A stretch of 64,000 bases of DNA. It comes from CAIWMF01 sp964402065. GTDB lineage: Bacteria; Verrucomicrobiota; Verrucomicrobiia; Chthoniobacterales; UBA6821. The translations under genes and the position numbers were made by a program. The number at the start of each line of letters is the position of its first letter. Positions within the stretch are counted from its first letter, which is position 1. Below, piece by piece: positions 17,301-25,990 of this stretch. The DNA is taken from assembly GCA_964402065.1 (NCBI GenBank), contig CAYOAN010000005.1, positions 162,660 through 226,659 on the forward strand, written 5' to 3'. The notes beneath the pieces were generated by a model, which was not told the origin of the DNA, did not search any database, and worked only from the letters and a program-made list of their open reading frames with translations.

Positions 17301-17735
17301 CTAATTTCCTGAAGGCTGTGGCGTAGAAGTTGCAGTCTGTCCTTCCTCGCTTGTTGCAAGGATAACAGAAAATCCATTGTTAATACCAACTGTCATTACT
17401 TGGACAAGGAAATCATAAGGGGCTTTCTGATCAGCTTTGATAATCAAACTGCCATGCGCGTCACGAGTCGTTAATTTTTGCTGAAATTCTTCTAGCGATA
17501 CTTCTTGATTGTCAAAAAAGATTCTTGGAAGGGGGCTGCCAGTAATACTGACGACGTAAGGATCGTGATGAGGTACCAATAAAAAAGGGGCTTGCGGGAC
17601 TTTTACTGCGATCCCTGGTTGCAGTAACAGTGTTCCACCAATGAGTAAAAAGAATATCAAGCAGAGGCCTGTGCTAAGAGCAGGCGCTAAAAAGAAAAAA
17701 GGATGACCTGGTTCTTTTGTTCGACGGAGGCGCAT
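17301..17735 (-). CDS. ExbD/TolR-like protein lacking the transmembrane Asp
   Basis: 144 residues: a short cytoplasmic N-terminus, one transmembrane helix, and a periplasmic domain with GSLIIKADQKAPYDFLVQVM typical of ExbD/TolR. In ExbD the helix normally starts with P-x-(I/L)-D-(V), and that Asp (Asp25 in E. coli) is essential for proton use. Here the aligned residues are PALST, so Ser replaces Asp. The downstream landmark QPGIAVKVPQA is conserved, which makes the alignment fairly safe. The gene follows exbB by 49 bp and precedes the TonB-like gene. Confidence 0.82.
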   Translation of the reverse strand: MRLRRTKEPGHPFFFLAPALSTGLCLIFFLLIGGTLLLQPGIAVKVPQAPFLLVPHHDPYVVSITGSPLPRIFFDNQEVSLEEFQQKLTTRDAHGSLIIKADQKAPYDFLVQVMTVGINNGFSVILATSEEGQTATSTPQPSGN

Positions 17736-17784
17736 TAAAATAAAAGAGTAAAAGAGGAAGAGTAAATTCGAATGGAGTTACTCT

Positions 17785-18396
17785 TTACTGCTTACATTTA
17801 GCAAGTAATTGTACGATCTCAATTCCTGCCCGTTCCATATCGTGAATGAGGTCATTCACACGAGAGGAGAGGTAGGAATATGCAAGAAATGCTGGAATTG
17901 CAACAGCCAGCCCCGCGGCCGTAGTGAGGAGGCTTTCAAAAACGCCTTTTGCAATTTCAGCAGTAGTGGCATAGCCACTGTGTGCAGAAATAGAGAGGAA
18001 AGCGTCAAGGAGCCCTAACACAGTTCCGAGCAAGCCAATGAGTGGCGTGAGGTAAGCAAACATAGAAAGAAGAGAGAGATTGCGCTCCAAATTAGGAAGC
18101 TCAAGAAGTCCAGCATCCATGGTCATTTCTTTCAATGAAGCAGGGTCGACACCGGTGTGTTCTAAAGCTGCTTGTAAAACTCGTGCAACTGGGCCACGCG
18201 TGATTCTACACTCCTGGAGCGCTTCATTTCGATGGCCTCGTTGAATGAGAAGAGCAATGCCTTCTAAAAATTCTTCCACACGAATCGAAATGCGATGGAG
18301 ATAGAAAAGACGTTCAAAAAAAACACCCGCAACGACCACACTGCAGAGCAGGATAATCCACATCAGAGGGCCACCTTTTTGTAAAATTTCAAGCAT
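17785..18396 (-). CDS. exbB: MotA/TolQ/ExbB proton channel family protein
   Basis: 203 residues with three transmembrane helices: MWIILLCSVVVAGVFFERLF, LTPLIGLLGTVLGLLDAF and LLTTAAGLAVAIPAFLAYSY. The GLLGTVLG and TTAAGLAVAIPA motifs are diagnostic for ExbB/TolQ. It forms the multimeric core around ExbD in the inner membrane. It is the first gene of a three-gene operon with the ExbD-like and TonB-like genes, and is divergent from the exported protein at 18491. Confidence 0.92.
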   Translation of the reverse strand: MLEILQKGGPLMWIILLCSVVVAGVFFERLFYLHRISIRVEEFLEGIALLIQRGHRNEALQECRITRGPVARVLQAALEHTGVDPASLKEMTMDAGLLELPNLERNLSLLSMFAYLTPLIGLLGTVLGLLDAFLSISAHSGYATTAEIAKGVFESLLTTAAGLAVAIPAFLAYSYLSSRVNDLIHDMERAGIEIVQLLAKCKQ

Positions 18397-18490
18397 GACT
18401 CAACATAAGCGAAGCTGGCACTAGAGGGAAGTCTTAAGGAATAAAAAACATTTTCTTGATTTTGCAGGTAAAAGTAGGTTATGTGCTTCT

Positions 18491-19795
18491 ATGAAGTTTC
18501 CCCCCTTGTTGCCTTTGGTATTGGCTTGTACGAGCCTTTCTTTTTCTCAAATTAATGCAGAACCTGCTGGTGCAGAAACTGAACCGCTCATGATGTTCGG
18601 TGTTGATCGAGGAAAGGGACCGATAGAAGGTGCAGGACGACAAGGGGCGTGTGACAATAATAAGCCAATTCGTAGAGAGGAAGAGACTGAAAAAATAGTG
18701 GATCAAGAGCAGTGGTCACTTCCTACCAAAGAAGAGCTTGATCTGAAAATTGAGCAATACAGAAGTGAGCAACTTTATGCACAAAGAAATGCTGGGCGTG
18801 AAAAAGTAAGAAACTTTAACTCAGCTGCTATTGCAACTGAATATGCAAGGGTTTGTCTTAGTAAAAGAGACAAAGAAATCAGTGTCTCTGAAAAAACAGC
18901 ATGGGATGAAATAATTTATTATAGCTTGAAAGAAGCACAAGCTCACGCTGAGGGAGAACGGGAGCGGGCGTTAGCCTACCACAATGGTATTTTAGCTTTA
19001 GGGAATGTTGTGAGATGTCTTCATTATGTCACTCAAGCTCCTACGTTACGAGAGCAGGAGGTTTTACAGCGGGAAGCAACTTATCATCATCAAAACGCCT
19101 TGCAAAACATCAATGAGGAGAGCGTGGATAACGAACAGTTTAATGAAACTATTTTGTCTATGAGAAAGGCTCTCGTTCATTTTCAGAACGCTTCTAAAAC
19201 AGAGAGCACTCAAAAGCAACAAGCTGAAATTATGCTAGGAGAATTGAGCATTCAAGAAGCTGAGATGAGGCAGCAAAATAAAGAGCAAGAACTTCAAAAT
19301 AGCAGAGCAGCTATTTTGGCTGCTGAACAAGCTATTCAATATTGTGATAGAGTGCATGAAATGGAGCATCCTCTAGCAAAGATGGCGCTAGAACGAGCTG
19401 CTGAATATAGTCTTTTACGAAGTCAGGCATTTGCAGCTAATCAAATAGAAAAGGCATCTCACTTTTTATGGGCTGCCGACTCTGCAGGAGATGCTGCCTG
19501 TCATTTTCATCAAGTAGCAGCAGAAGCAACAAAAGAGAAACAGGCAAAATATACTGCTAAAGGAGAATACCACCTTGAGCTTGCTAAATTGTGGAAACAG
19601 CATGAAGTGGAGAGGGCGAGCAAGTTTTCGTATCAACAATTTCAAGCAAGAAAACAAAAGCTGTTATTACCACCAGTCAAAATTCCAGGAAACTTGTCAC
19701 TTTCCACATTAACTCGGGGATCTAACTTTTTTTCTTCTGCAGAGCAAGCTTCTTTCCCTCAGGACGAGTTGGGTTTAAAACCAAATAATTTATAA
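18491..19795 (+). CDS. Exported helical protein, unknown function
   Basis: 434 residues. The signal peptide MKFPPLLPLVLACTSLSFSQ ends with a likely cleavage after INA. The mature protein is almost entirely helical, rich in Ala, Gln, Glu and His. Recurring patterns such as RAAEYSLLRSQAFAANQIEK and HFLWAADSAGDAACHFHQ resemble tandem helical hairpins, though I cannot assign TPR or another repeat. In style (signal peptide plus a low-complexity helical body) it resembles the products at 5605, 12531 and 55453. It is divergent from exbB and lies 69 bp before thyA. Confidence 0.7.
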   Translation: MKFPPLLPLVLACTSLSFSQINAEPAGAETEPLMMFGVDRGKGPIEGAGRQGACDNNKPIRREEETEKIVDQEQWSLPTKEELDLKIEQYRSEQLYAQRNAGREKVRNFNSAAIATEYARVCLSKRDKEISVSEKTAWDEIIYYSLKEAQAHAEGERERALAYHNGILALGNVVRCLHYVTQAPTLREQEVLQREATYHHQNALQNINEESVDNEQFNETILSMRKALVHFQNASKTESTQKQQAEIMLGELSIQEAEMRQQNKEQELQNSRAAILAAEQAIQYCDRVHEMEHPLAKMALERAAEYSLLRSQAFAANQIEKASHFLWAADSAGDAACHFHQVAAEATKEKQAKYTAKGEYHLELAKLWKQHEVERASKFSYQQFQARKQKLLLPPVKIPGNLSLSTLTRGSNFFSSAEQASFPQDELGLKPNNL

Positions 19796-19826
19796 ATGCA
19801 ATTTTTGATTCGGCCTTCTTTTTTTG

Positions 19827-19860
19827 CTGTAACCTGAAAGCTGTAAGCTATACCCTGCCT
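19827..19860 (+). repeat. Heptanucleotide-type repeat upstream of thyA
   Basis: Degenerate units CTGTAACCTG, GCTGTAAGC and CCCTGCCT run up to 4 bp before the thyA ATG, matching the class seen before sucB, the PpiD-like gene, asnB and infA. Confidence 0.45.
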
Positions 19861-19864
19861 TTCC

Positions 19865-20659
19865 ATGCTTCAATATCATCGACTTCTCCGATTAGTTTTA
19901 GAACAGGGCCAGCGCAAAGAAGATCGTACTGGGACTGGCACTCTTTCTGTTTTTGGAGCACAAGAGCGCTTTGACTTAAAAGAAGGATTTCCGTTATTAA
20001 CAACAAAAAAACTTCACCTGAGATCCATTATTCATGAGTTACTTTGGTTTTTAGCCGGAGATACGAACGTTAAATACTTACACGATCATCAAGTCACAAT
20101 TTGGGATGAGTGGGCAAATGAGCAAGGAGACCTGGGGCGGATTTATGGAGCACAGTGGAGAAGTTGGCGTGGACTTAATGGAAAATCAGTGGATCAAATT
20201 GAAAATCTCATAGAGGCAATTCAGCACAATCCCGATAGTCGCCGACATATCGTAACTGCATGGAACCCCGGGGAACTTGATCAAATGGCCTTAGCTCCAT
20301 GTCATGCATTGTTTCAATTTTATGTTTGTGATGGAGAGCTTAGTTGCCAGCTCTATCAACGAAGTGCAGATCTTTTTTTGGGGGTGCCTTTCAATATTGC
20401 TTCTTATGCGCTTCTCACCATGATGATTGCGCAGGTTTGTGGGTTGCGTGCAAAAGAGTTTATTCATACTTTTGGAGACTTGCATCTCTACCTTAATCAT
20501 CAAGAACAGGCAAAAGAACAATTAAGCCGTACGCCTCGAGCTTTGCCAAAAATGAAACTTAACCCTTCGATTAAAAGATTGAGCGATTTTTGTTATGACG
20601 ATTTTGAGTTAGTTGACTACGATCCGTGGCCAGCCATCAAGGCGCCAATTGCCATTTAA
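19865..20659 (+). CDS. thyA: Thymidylate synthase
   Basis: 264 residues, the same length as E. coli ThyA. It converts dUMP and methylene-tetrahydrofolate to dTMP and dihydrofolate. Visible motifs are EDRTGTGTLSVFG for phosphate binding, the catalytic Cys146 in LAPCHALFQFYV, and YQRSADLFLGVPFNIASYA for folate and dUMP contacts. The dihydrofolate made here is recycled by the reductase gene about 420 bp downstream on the same strand, with one small open frame between. Chlamydiae usually use ThyX instead, so a ThyA gene is useful for placing the organism. Confidence 0.97.
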   Translation: MLQYHRLLRLVLEQGQRKEDRTGTGTLSVFGAQERFDLKEGFPLLTTKKLHLRSIIHELLWFLAGDTNVKYLHDHQVTIWDEWANEQGDLGRIYGAQWRSWRGLNGKSVDQIENLIEAIQHNPDSRRHIVTAWNPGELDQMALAPCHALFQFYVCDGELSCQLYQRSADLFLGVPFNIASYALLTMMIAQVCGLRAKEFIHTFGDLHLYLNHQEQAKEQLSRTPRALPKMKLNPSIKRLSDFCYDDFELVDYDPWPAIKAPIAI

Positions 20660-20756
20660 TGGCGTCTCTACATCTCATCAGCAACTGCCTCAACTAGTTT
20701 TTGTTGTTTCCATTGATGGATGACTAACAGATAGATTTTCCTGCAAACATAAACCT

Positions 20757-21074
20757 ATGTCCGCTATTCCTCACGTTCATCATCGAAGGCATATTATAGT
20801 TCCTGATCTGATCGAAAATACTAAAGAAGAGAATGCAATAGGAACAGAAAAGGCTCTTTTTAAGGCAGCATGTTCATCAGGGGCCATAGGATCGTTTTAT
20901 GCTACGATTGTCAATGGAACTCCTAACATTGATTTAAAGTGGATAGCGTCGCATCCTGCAGGTTTAAGACAGCCTAAACATCCAACTCAGCTTGGGCTTA
21001 GGGATTCTAAAAACACCAGCAATGTGCTTGGTGTTCCGTTCTCTCCGATTTTAATGGCAACAAAAACAGTTTAG
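20757..21074 (+). CDS. Small hypothetical protein between thyA and folA
   Basis: 105 residues, unrecognised, starting MSAIPHVHHRRHIIVPDLIE and ending 7 bp before the folA ATG. No signal peptide, transmembrane helix or known motif is visible. His, Lys and Pro are frequent. It may be a real co-transcribed small gene or a chance open frame. Position and strand favour a real gene; the lack of recognisable homology keeps confidence low. Confidence 0.4.
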   Translation: MSAIPHVHHRRHIIVPDLIENTKEENAIGTEKALFKAACSSGAIGSFYATIVNGTPNIDLKWIASHPAGLRQPKHPTQLGLRDSKNTSNVLGVPFSPILMATKTV

Positions 21075-21081
21075 TTTTTTT

Positions 21082-21543
21082 ATGAAAGCAATCATGGCAA
21101 TGGCTCGCAATCGAGTTATAGGAGTAGCAGGAGGAATGCCGTGGCATCTTCCTGAGGAATTTCGATTTTTTAAACAAACAACCATGGGGCACGCCATTGT
21201 GATGGGACGAAAAACCTATGAATCACTCGGAAAGCCGCTTCCAGGCCGACAAAATATTATTTTGAGTCGCACTATGAAACCTCAAGAAGGAGTGACTGTT
21301 GTCAACAATTTGGAAGAATTAAAAAAACTAAAAATCCCTTCTGAAAATATTTTTGTGATTGGAGGCGCTGATATTTTTCAATTGTTACTTCCCGAATGTG
21401 ATGAACTTTTTATCACACAAGTGCATCGTGATGTAGCAGGAGACACCTTCCTTCCTTTGTTCGAAAAGTATTTTGATGAAGGAAGTATTGTTTTAGAAAA
21501 CACCGACTTCACTGTCAGGCATTATCGCCGCTCCGTAATGTGA
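21082..21543 (+). CDS. folA: Dihydrofolate reductase
   Basis: 153 residues. It reduces dihydrofolate to tetrahydrofolate with NADPH, closing the cycle opened by ThyA. Visible motifs are GGMPWHLPEEF, with Glu26 at the position of E. coli Asp27, the NADPH-binding MGRKTYESLGKPLPGR, and IFVIGGADIF. Its last 22 bp overlap the end of the convergent beta-helix gene. It is probably expressed with thyA and the small frame between them. Confidence 0.96.
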   Translation: MKAIMAMARNRVIGVAGGMPWHLPEEFRFFKQTTMGHAIVMGRKTYESLGKPLPGRQNIILSRTMKPQEGVTVVNNLEELKKLKIPSENIFVIGGADIFQLLLPECDELFITQVHRDVAGDTFLPLFEKYFDEGSIVLENTDFTVRHYRRSVM

Positions 21544-22196
21544 AGTTTTTCAAGCGTCTTGCCAACGCTTCTCTCCGGTAAGATTCCGCGCCACGAAGTA
21601 TTCGGATAAATAATGCTATCACGCCCAATAATTGAGCCAGGACTCAAAACAGCATTGCAGCCAATTTCAGCACGATCGCCCAGGATGGCGCCAAATTTTT
21701 TTAATCCAGTTTTCAGTTTTTTAAATCCTGCTGTGATTACGATCTCCTCTCGATCAAGGCGTACATTAGAGAGAATGGCGCCGGCGCCAAGGTGAGCTCG
21801 AAAGCCTAAGATAGAATCTCCGACATAATTGAAATGAGGAATTTGAGCTTCATCAAAAATAAGAGCGTTTTTAATTTCGGAAGAATTGCCGATAACAACA
21901 CCATTACCAATAATCACATTTTCACGGAGATAAGCTCCCTTGCGAAGCTCGCAGTTCTCTCCAATCCACGCAGGGCCTTTGATCATAGCGCCCTCTTCAA
22001 TGACAGTCCCTTTTCCAATAAAGACATTTTCTCCAACGAAGGGTTTTCCAAGAAGTGTTCCTAGCATCGCTGGTTTCAATTGCTGTTGGAGATATCCCTT
22101 AATTTTCGGCAAAATTTCCCAAGGATAAGTGAGCTGCTCAAAGAGCGCGCGATGATCTGTATGATCAAGATCGAGATAGTGAGAAGCTTGGAGCAT
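21522..22196 (-). CDS. Left-handed beta-helix (hexapeptide repeat) protein
   Basis: 224 residues from the ATG at 22196; a TTG at 22247 would add 17. An N-terminal helical part (HTDHRALFEQLTYPWEILP) precedes about 150 residues of hexapeptide repeats (VFIGKGTVIEEGAMIKGPAW and later VGDSILGFRAHLGAGAILSN). This arrangement resembles the C-terminal half of GlmU or sugar-nucleotidyltransferase relatives without the nucleotidyltransferase domain. The likely role is an acyltransferase or nucleotide-sugar-related enzyme; I cannot fix the substrate. The 3' end overlaps folA convergently by 22 bp. Confidence 0.78.
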   Translation of the reverse strand: MLQASHYLDLDHTDHRALFEQLTYPWEILPKIKGYLQQQLKPAMLGTLLGKPFVGENVFIGKGTVIEEGAMIKGPAWIGENCELRKGAYLRENVIIGNGVVIGNSSEIKNALIFDEAQIPHFNYVGDSILGFRAHLGAGAILSNVRLDREEIVITAGFKKLKTGLKKFGAILGDRAEIGCNAVLSPGSIIGRDSIIYPNTSWRGILPERSVGKTLEKLHITERR

Positions 22197-22245
22197 GGAG
22201 GAAAAGTTTTTAAATAATAAAAAACTTAAAAAATCATCAGCCTCC

Positions 22246-22286
22246 AAGAACAGAAAGAAAGAAATTTTCTTAAGCTTTCTGTTCTT
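22246..22286. other. Strong intercistronic hairpin
   Basis: A perfect 12-bp inverted repeat (AAGAACAGAAAG at 22246-22257, CTTTCTGTTCTT at 22275-22286) lies between the cyclophilin stop and the beta-helix gene. On the plus strand it is followed by TTAT; on the minus strand by GGAGG and only later by a T run. It could be a weak terminator or an mRNA-processing hairpin between two minus-strand genes. Confidence 0.5.
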
Positions 22287-22305
22287 TTATGGCTGGGCAT
22301 TCTTA

Positions 22306-22884
22306 CTAATGATTCAGCTTGCTATCCCAAAGCGCGATATTCTTTTTCTCAGCAGCAAAAAGAGCGTCTGTGCTATCGAGAGCCTTAATGCTCTTAATGG
22401 TGTCTCCCTGTCGAATAGCATTAACGACATCTTGACCTTGAGTTACCTCACCAAAAACAGAATGCTTATTATCTAGCCATGGTGTTGCTGTGTGGGTGAT
22501 AAAGAATTGGCTCCCATTGGTGCCAGGTCCTGAATTCGCCATCGAAAAAATACCAGGTCGATCATGCTTGAGACTTGGAGAAAACTCGTCAGCAAATTTA
22601 TAGCCAGGGCCGCCCATTCCTGTTCCTGTTGGGTCACCGCCTTGAATCATGAAATCAGCAATAACACGATGAAAAGTGAGGCCGTTGTAATAGCCATGTT
22701 TTGCGAGGTTTAAAAAATTGGCCACAGTCATAGGAGCCTTGCTTGCAAAGAGCGTTGCATGAATCTCTCCCTTCGAAGTTTCCATGACGATTTTAATGTC
22801 TTGAACGGCAGTAGTAGAAGCTGCTCCTGCAATCATAGGAGCCATAAAGAAAGGGGCGGAAAGTTTAAGTAGAGATTTTTTCAT
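22306..22884 (-). CDS. Periplasmic cyclophilin-type peptidyl-prolyl isomerase
   Basis: 192 residues from the ATG at 22884, where a signal peptide begins (MKKSLLKLSAPFFMAPMIAG, cleavage near GAA). A longer upstream frame would place a poor leader before it. Cyclophilin signatures are FHRVIADFMIQGGDPTGTG, with Arg in the catalytic position, NSGPGTNGSQFFI, and WLDNKHSVFGEV. It accelerates prolyl isomerisation in the periplasm. cysS lies 44 bp upstream on the same strand, so it may be the last gene of an ispF-cysS-ppi unit. Confidence 0.92.
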   Translation of the reverse strand: MKKSLLKLSAPFFMAPMIAGAASTTAVQDIKIVMETSKGEIHATLFASKAPMTVANFLNLAKHGYYNGLTFHRVIADFMIQGGDPTGTGMGGPGYKFADEFSPSLKHDRPGIFSMANSGPGTNGSQFFITHTATPWLDNKHSVFGEVTQGQDVVNAIRQGDTIKSIKALDSTDALFAAEKKNIALWDSKLNH

Positions 22885-22928
22885 GCAATGAATTAAGCAT
22901 AAAGCAGGCTTAGAATAAAAGAAGAAAC

Positions 22929-24344
22929 TCAACGCTGACTTACCTTCTGCTCGCCTTTGGTATCTTTCACTACCCAACCAAGTGCAGCAATTTCATCTCG
23001 CAGGCGATCGCTTTCAGTCCAGTTTTTTGCTTCTCGAGCCGCTTGGCGAGAATCTAAGAGTCTGAGGACTTGCTCTGGAATTGGAGCGGCTTCTTCTCTT
23101 TCTAATGCCAAGACAGCATTAACTTTTTGCCACCAATGCCATAAGTCAGCAGCCTCAGTAGCAGAAAAAGTTCCAGCATCGATTTGACGATTCGATTCGC
23201 GAATGACATCAAAAAGTACCGCAAGCGCTGCAGAAATATTTAAATCATCATCGAGAGATTTAAAAAAATCTTCAAGGGTGATGGAGCCGATTTTTTCTAG
23301 TGGCTTAATAGAAGCGGTTGTATTTACTCTAGCAAGTTCTTGTAAACGCTCAGTCCAAGCATCAACCCTCGCAAGAGCTTGGCGTGAGGATTCTAGGCCC
23401 TCCATCGTAAAGTTAAGAGGAATGCGATAGTGAACAGAGAGAAGAGTGTAGCGTAGCTCACGTCCGCTCCAGCCACGATTTATCAATTCACGTGCTGTGT
23501 AAAAATTGCCAGCAGATTTGGACATCTTGCTTCCATCAACCATCAGATGAGCGCAATGCATCCAAAGTCCGACAAATTTTTTTCCAGTCACACATTCACA
23601 TTGCGCTATCTCTGCTTCATGGTGAGGGAAGATGTTATCAACACCGCCGCAGTGGAGATCGATTTGATTGCCGAGTAAACGAGTGGCCATGGCACTGCAT
23701 TCGATGTGCCAACCTGGACGGCCGCGTCCCCAGGGGCTTTCCCAGGCAACATCCCCATCATCGGGAGTCCATGTTTTCCAAAGTGCAAAATCAGCGATCT
23801 CTTCTTTACTGTATTCGTCGTTTTTAACACGGCCCGAGGGACGTTGTTCTTCAAGATTGACGTGGGCTAGTTTTCCATAATCAGCAAATGAGGTAATCCG
23901 AAAATAAACAGAGCCATCTTCTGCCAGATAGGCGTGCTCTTTTTTGATCAAATCCGAAATCATCTCGATCATAGCCGCAATATTTTCAGGATCTGTGGCT
24001 GCTGGATAAGCTTTAGCAGGGCGTAGCCGGAGTGTTTTGCAATCTTCAAAAAAAGCTTCTTTGTAGCGTTGCGTAAACTCTTCTAATTTGATGTGTTGAG
24101 TTCGTGCACCGCGAATTGTTTTGTCATCAACATCGGTCAAATTCATCACACGCTCTACGTCATACTGACGAGCTTCCAAATGGCGTTGTAATAAATCTTC
24201 AAAAAGATAAGCCCGGAAATTTCCTAAATGAGCATAATCGTAAACAGTAGGCCCACAGGTGTAGAGGCGCACTTTTTTTTGGTCGGGATCAAGAAGTCGT
24301 AGAGGTTCTTTTGTTCGAGTTAGGGTATTGTAGAAGGATGGCAT
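22929..24344 (-). CDS. cysS: Cysteinyl-tRNA synthetase
   Basis: 471 residues from the ATG at 24344. It charges tRNA-Cys. The class I signature appears as HLGN (39-42) with the zinc ligand Cys30 in LYTCGPTVYDYAHLG, and the second signature is KMSKS (about 275). The zinc-site motif WHIECSAMA and the block HCGGVDNIFPHHEAEIAQCE are typical. It begins 28 bp after the ispF stop on the same strand, an ispF-cysS order seen in several phyla. Confidence 0.97.
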   Translation of the reverse strand: MPSFYNTLTRTKEPLRLLDPDQKKVRLYTCGPTVYDYAHLGNFRAYLFEDLLQRHLEARQYDVERVMNLTDVDDKTIRGARTQHIKLEEFTQRYKEAFFEDCKTLRLRPAKAYPAATDPENIAAMIEMISDLIKKEHAYLAEDGSVYFRITSFADYGKLAHVNLEEQRPSGRVKNDEYSKEEIADFALWKTWTPDDGDVAWESPWGRGRPGWHIECSAMATRLLGNQIDLHCGGVDNIFPHHEAEIAQCECVTGKKFVGLWMHCAHLMVDGSKMSKSAGNFYTARELINRGWSGRELRYTLLSVHYRIPLNFTMEGLESSRQALARVDAWTERLQELARVNTTASIKPLEKIGSITLEDFFKSLDDDLNISAALAVLFDVIRESNRQIDAGTFSATEAADLWHWWQKVNAVLALEREEAAPIPEQVLRLLDSRQAAREAKNWTESDRLRDEIAALGWVVKDTKGEQKVSQR

Positions 24345-24372
24345 GAAAAAAGATGAGAGATTACAGGAAAAA

Positions 24373-24855
24373 TTATTTTGATTCAATCGTAGCTATTGCC
24401 ATGGCAGCAATTCCTTCACAGCGCCCTAAAAAACCAAGGCCTTCATTAGTTGTAGCTTTAATCCCGATACGAGAAACATCAAGTTGGAGAGATTGCGAAA
24501 TTTTCTTTTTCATCTCATCAACGTGAGGATTAATCAGCGGTTTTTCTGCAATGAGTGTGGCATCGATATTAATGAGGTGCATCTGATCTTCATGAAGCAG
24601 TTGCATTGCTTTTTCCAAAATTTTGAGACTAGAAATGCCACGAATAGTTGGATCATTGTTAGGAAAATAATGACCAATGTCTCGTTTGCCAGCAGCTCCA
24701 AGAATGGCATCAGCAATGGCATGACATAGCACGTCAGCATCAGAGTGTCCTGAAAGCCCCATGCCATCAGGGTTTGGGATGGAAACGCCACCTAAAATGA
24801 GAGGTCGCCCTTGTTCAAAGCGATGGACATCATAGCCAATACCGGTACGGATCAT
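24373..24855 (-). CDS. ispF: 2-C-methyl-D-erythritol 2,4-cyclodiphosphate synthase
   Basis: 160 residues, normal for the family. It catalyses the cyclisation step of the non-mevalonate isoprenoid pathway. Metal ligands are visible as Asp9 and His11 in GYDVHRF and His45 in SGHSDADVLCHA. The C-terminal signature ATTNEGLGFLGRCEGIAAMA is present. It lies upstream of cysS and downstream of the inositol-phosphatase-like gene. Confidence 0.97.
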   Translation of the reverse strand: MIRTGIGYDVHRFEQGRPLILGGVSIPNPDGMGLSGHSDADVLCHAIADAILGAAGKRDIGHYFPNNDPTIRGISSLKILEKAMQLLHEDQMHLINIDATLIAEKPLINPHVDEMKKKISQSLQLDVSRIGIKATTNEGLGFLGRCEGIAAMAIATIESK

Positions 24856-24928
24856 AAAAATTAAAATTGAAAGCTCAGATTAAAATAACTCCTCAGGAAA
24901 AAATTTTATTGTTGCAGGCATTATCAAA

Positions 24929-25699
24929 TTAAAAATTCAACGACTCTCTAATTGCAGAGCTGCAGGCTATAATCGAGTATTTATCAACTTCTGTAGTATG
25001 TGGCTTTAACTCAACAATGCCGCCGGCCATTTCCACCATCAATATTCCTGCGGCGATATCCCAAAGACTAATTTGATTTTCAATGTAAGCATCAAGGCGC
25101 CCACAAGCAACGTATGCGATATCAAGAGTTGCACTTCCCATAAGGCGGCATTTTCGTACCGAGCGAACCATTTTCAGGAATTGAGGAGCTGCTTCTTCAA
25201 TTGTTGTTGCTGTCTTAGAGAGTCCGACAGAAACAACACTCTCTGACATTTTTGTGCGGTGGCTGACATGAATAGGATGACCATTGAGAGTGACAGAACC
25301 TCCGCGTACTGCTTCCCATAGTTCATTTCGCATCGGATCATAAATAACACCTATGATAATTTCTTGGTGACGTCGCAGCGCAATTGAAATGGCAAAATGA
25401 GGTATTCCGTAAAAAAAATTTACAGTTCCGTCAATCGGGTCAATGATCCATTGATACTCCGCATTAGGATCACCGCTGACGCCCTCTTCACCGTAAATGG
25501 CAAAGTCAGGAAAAGACTGAAGCACCATTTTTTCAATTAATGATTGGCAGCGGCGGTCGAGTTCTAATTTGATGTCATGAGCTTCTGCAGCATCAACGAT
25601 AAGCTCCTCATGATGGTGGAGCGCTTGGTCGCGTAAGAGCTCACCAGCAGCAATGGCTGCTTGACGAGCAACGGAGAGATATTGAGAGTAATCAGTCAT
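24929..25699 (-). CDS. suhB: Inositol-1-monophosphatase family protein
   Basis: 256 residues. Metal-binding motifs of the Mg2+-dependent, Li+-sensitive phosphatase family are in order: YGEEGVSG, WIIDPIDGTVNFFYGIPHFA and WDIAAGILMVEMAGG. Members hydrolyse inositol phosphates or related sugar phosphates; SuhB of E. coli also assists rRNA transcription. The exact substrate cannot be read here. It precedes ispF by 73 bp, and element B lies in its upstream region. Confidence 0.9.
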   Translation of the reverse strand: MTDYSQYLSVARQAAIAAGELLRDQALHHHEELIVDAAEAHDIKLELDRRCQSLIEKMVLQSFPDFAIYGEEGVSGDPNAEYQWIIDPIDGTVNFFYGIPHFAISIALRRHQEIIIGVIYDPMRNELWEAVRGGSVTLNGHPIHVSHRTKMSESVVSVGLSKTATTIEEAAPQFLKMVRSVRKCRLMGSATLDIAYVACGRLDAYIENQISLWDIAAGILMVEMAGGIVELKPHTTEVDKYSIIACSSAIRESLNF

Positions 25700-25732
25700 A
25701 AAATAAAAGGCTGTCTGCCGCTGGTTGTTGGC

Positions 25733-25895
25733 TATAGCGGATTAAATTGAAAAGGGCACGCTTAAGCTTGCTCTTTTTCCTTAGGTCCGCGTTTTCAGAT
25801 CTTACGTTATCATGAGATAGCATCTTGATCTTCAGCCTGGCCCTAAGAAAAAACTCGGCGCTCCTAACGCGCCCTTTTCAATTTAATATGCTATA
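25733..25895 (+). repeat. MITE-like palindromic element B (family 1)
   Basis: The termini TATAGCGGATTAAATTGAAA and TTTCAATTTAATATGCTATA are inverted repeats that extend inward to GGGCAC/GCGCCC, about 27 bp in all. The core hairpin is GTTATC-ATGA-GATAGC. The ends are TATAGC...GCTATA, which would fit insertion at TA. It lies between the suhB start and the histone-like gene stop. Confidence 0.8.
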
Positions 25896-25990
25896 CAGAA
25901 AAATTCACAAGGAATGAGAATAAAAAAATTGGGAAAAGTGGTATTACCACTTCTCCCAATCTTTGGTTTTTTACTGACAGAAGAAATGTA

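Noticed and set aside
22195..22247. Start of the beta-helix gene at the TTG at 22247
   Set aside because: The GGAGG there lies after, not before, the TTG, and the added residues look unlike the family N-terminus; the ATG at 22196 is preferred.
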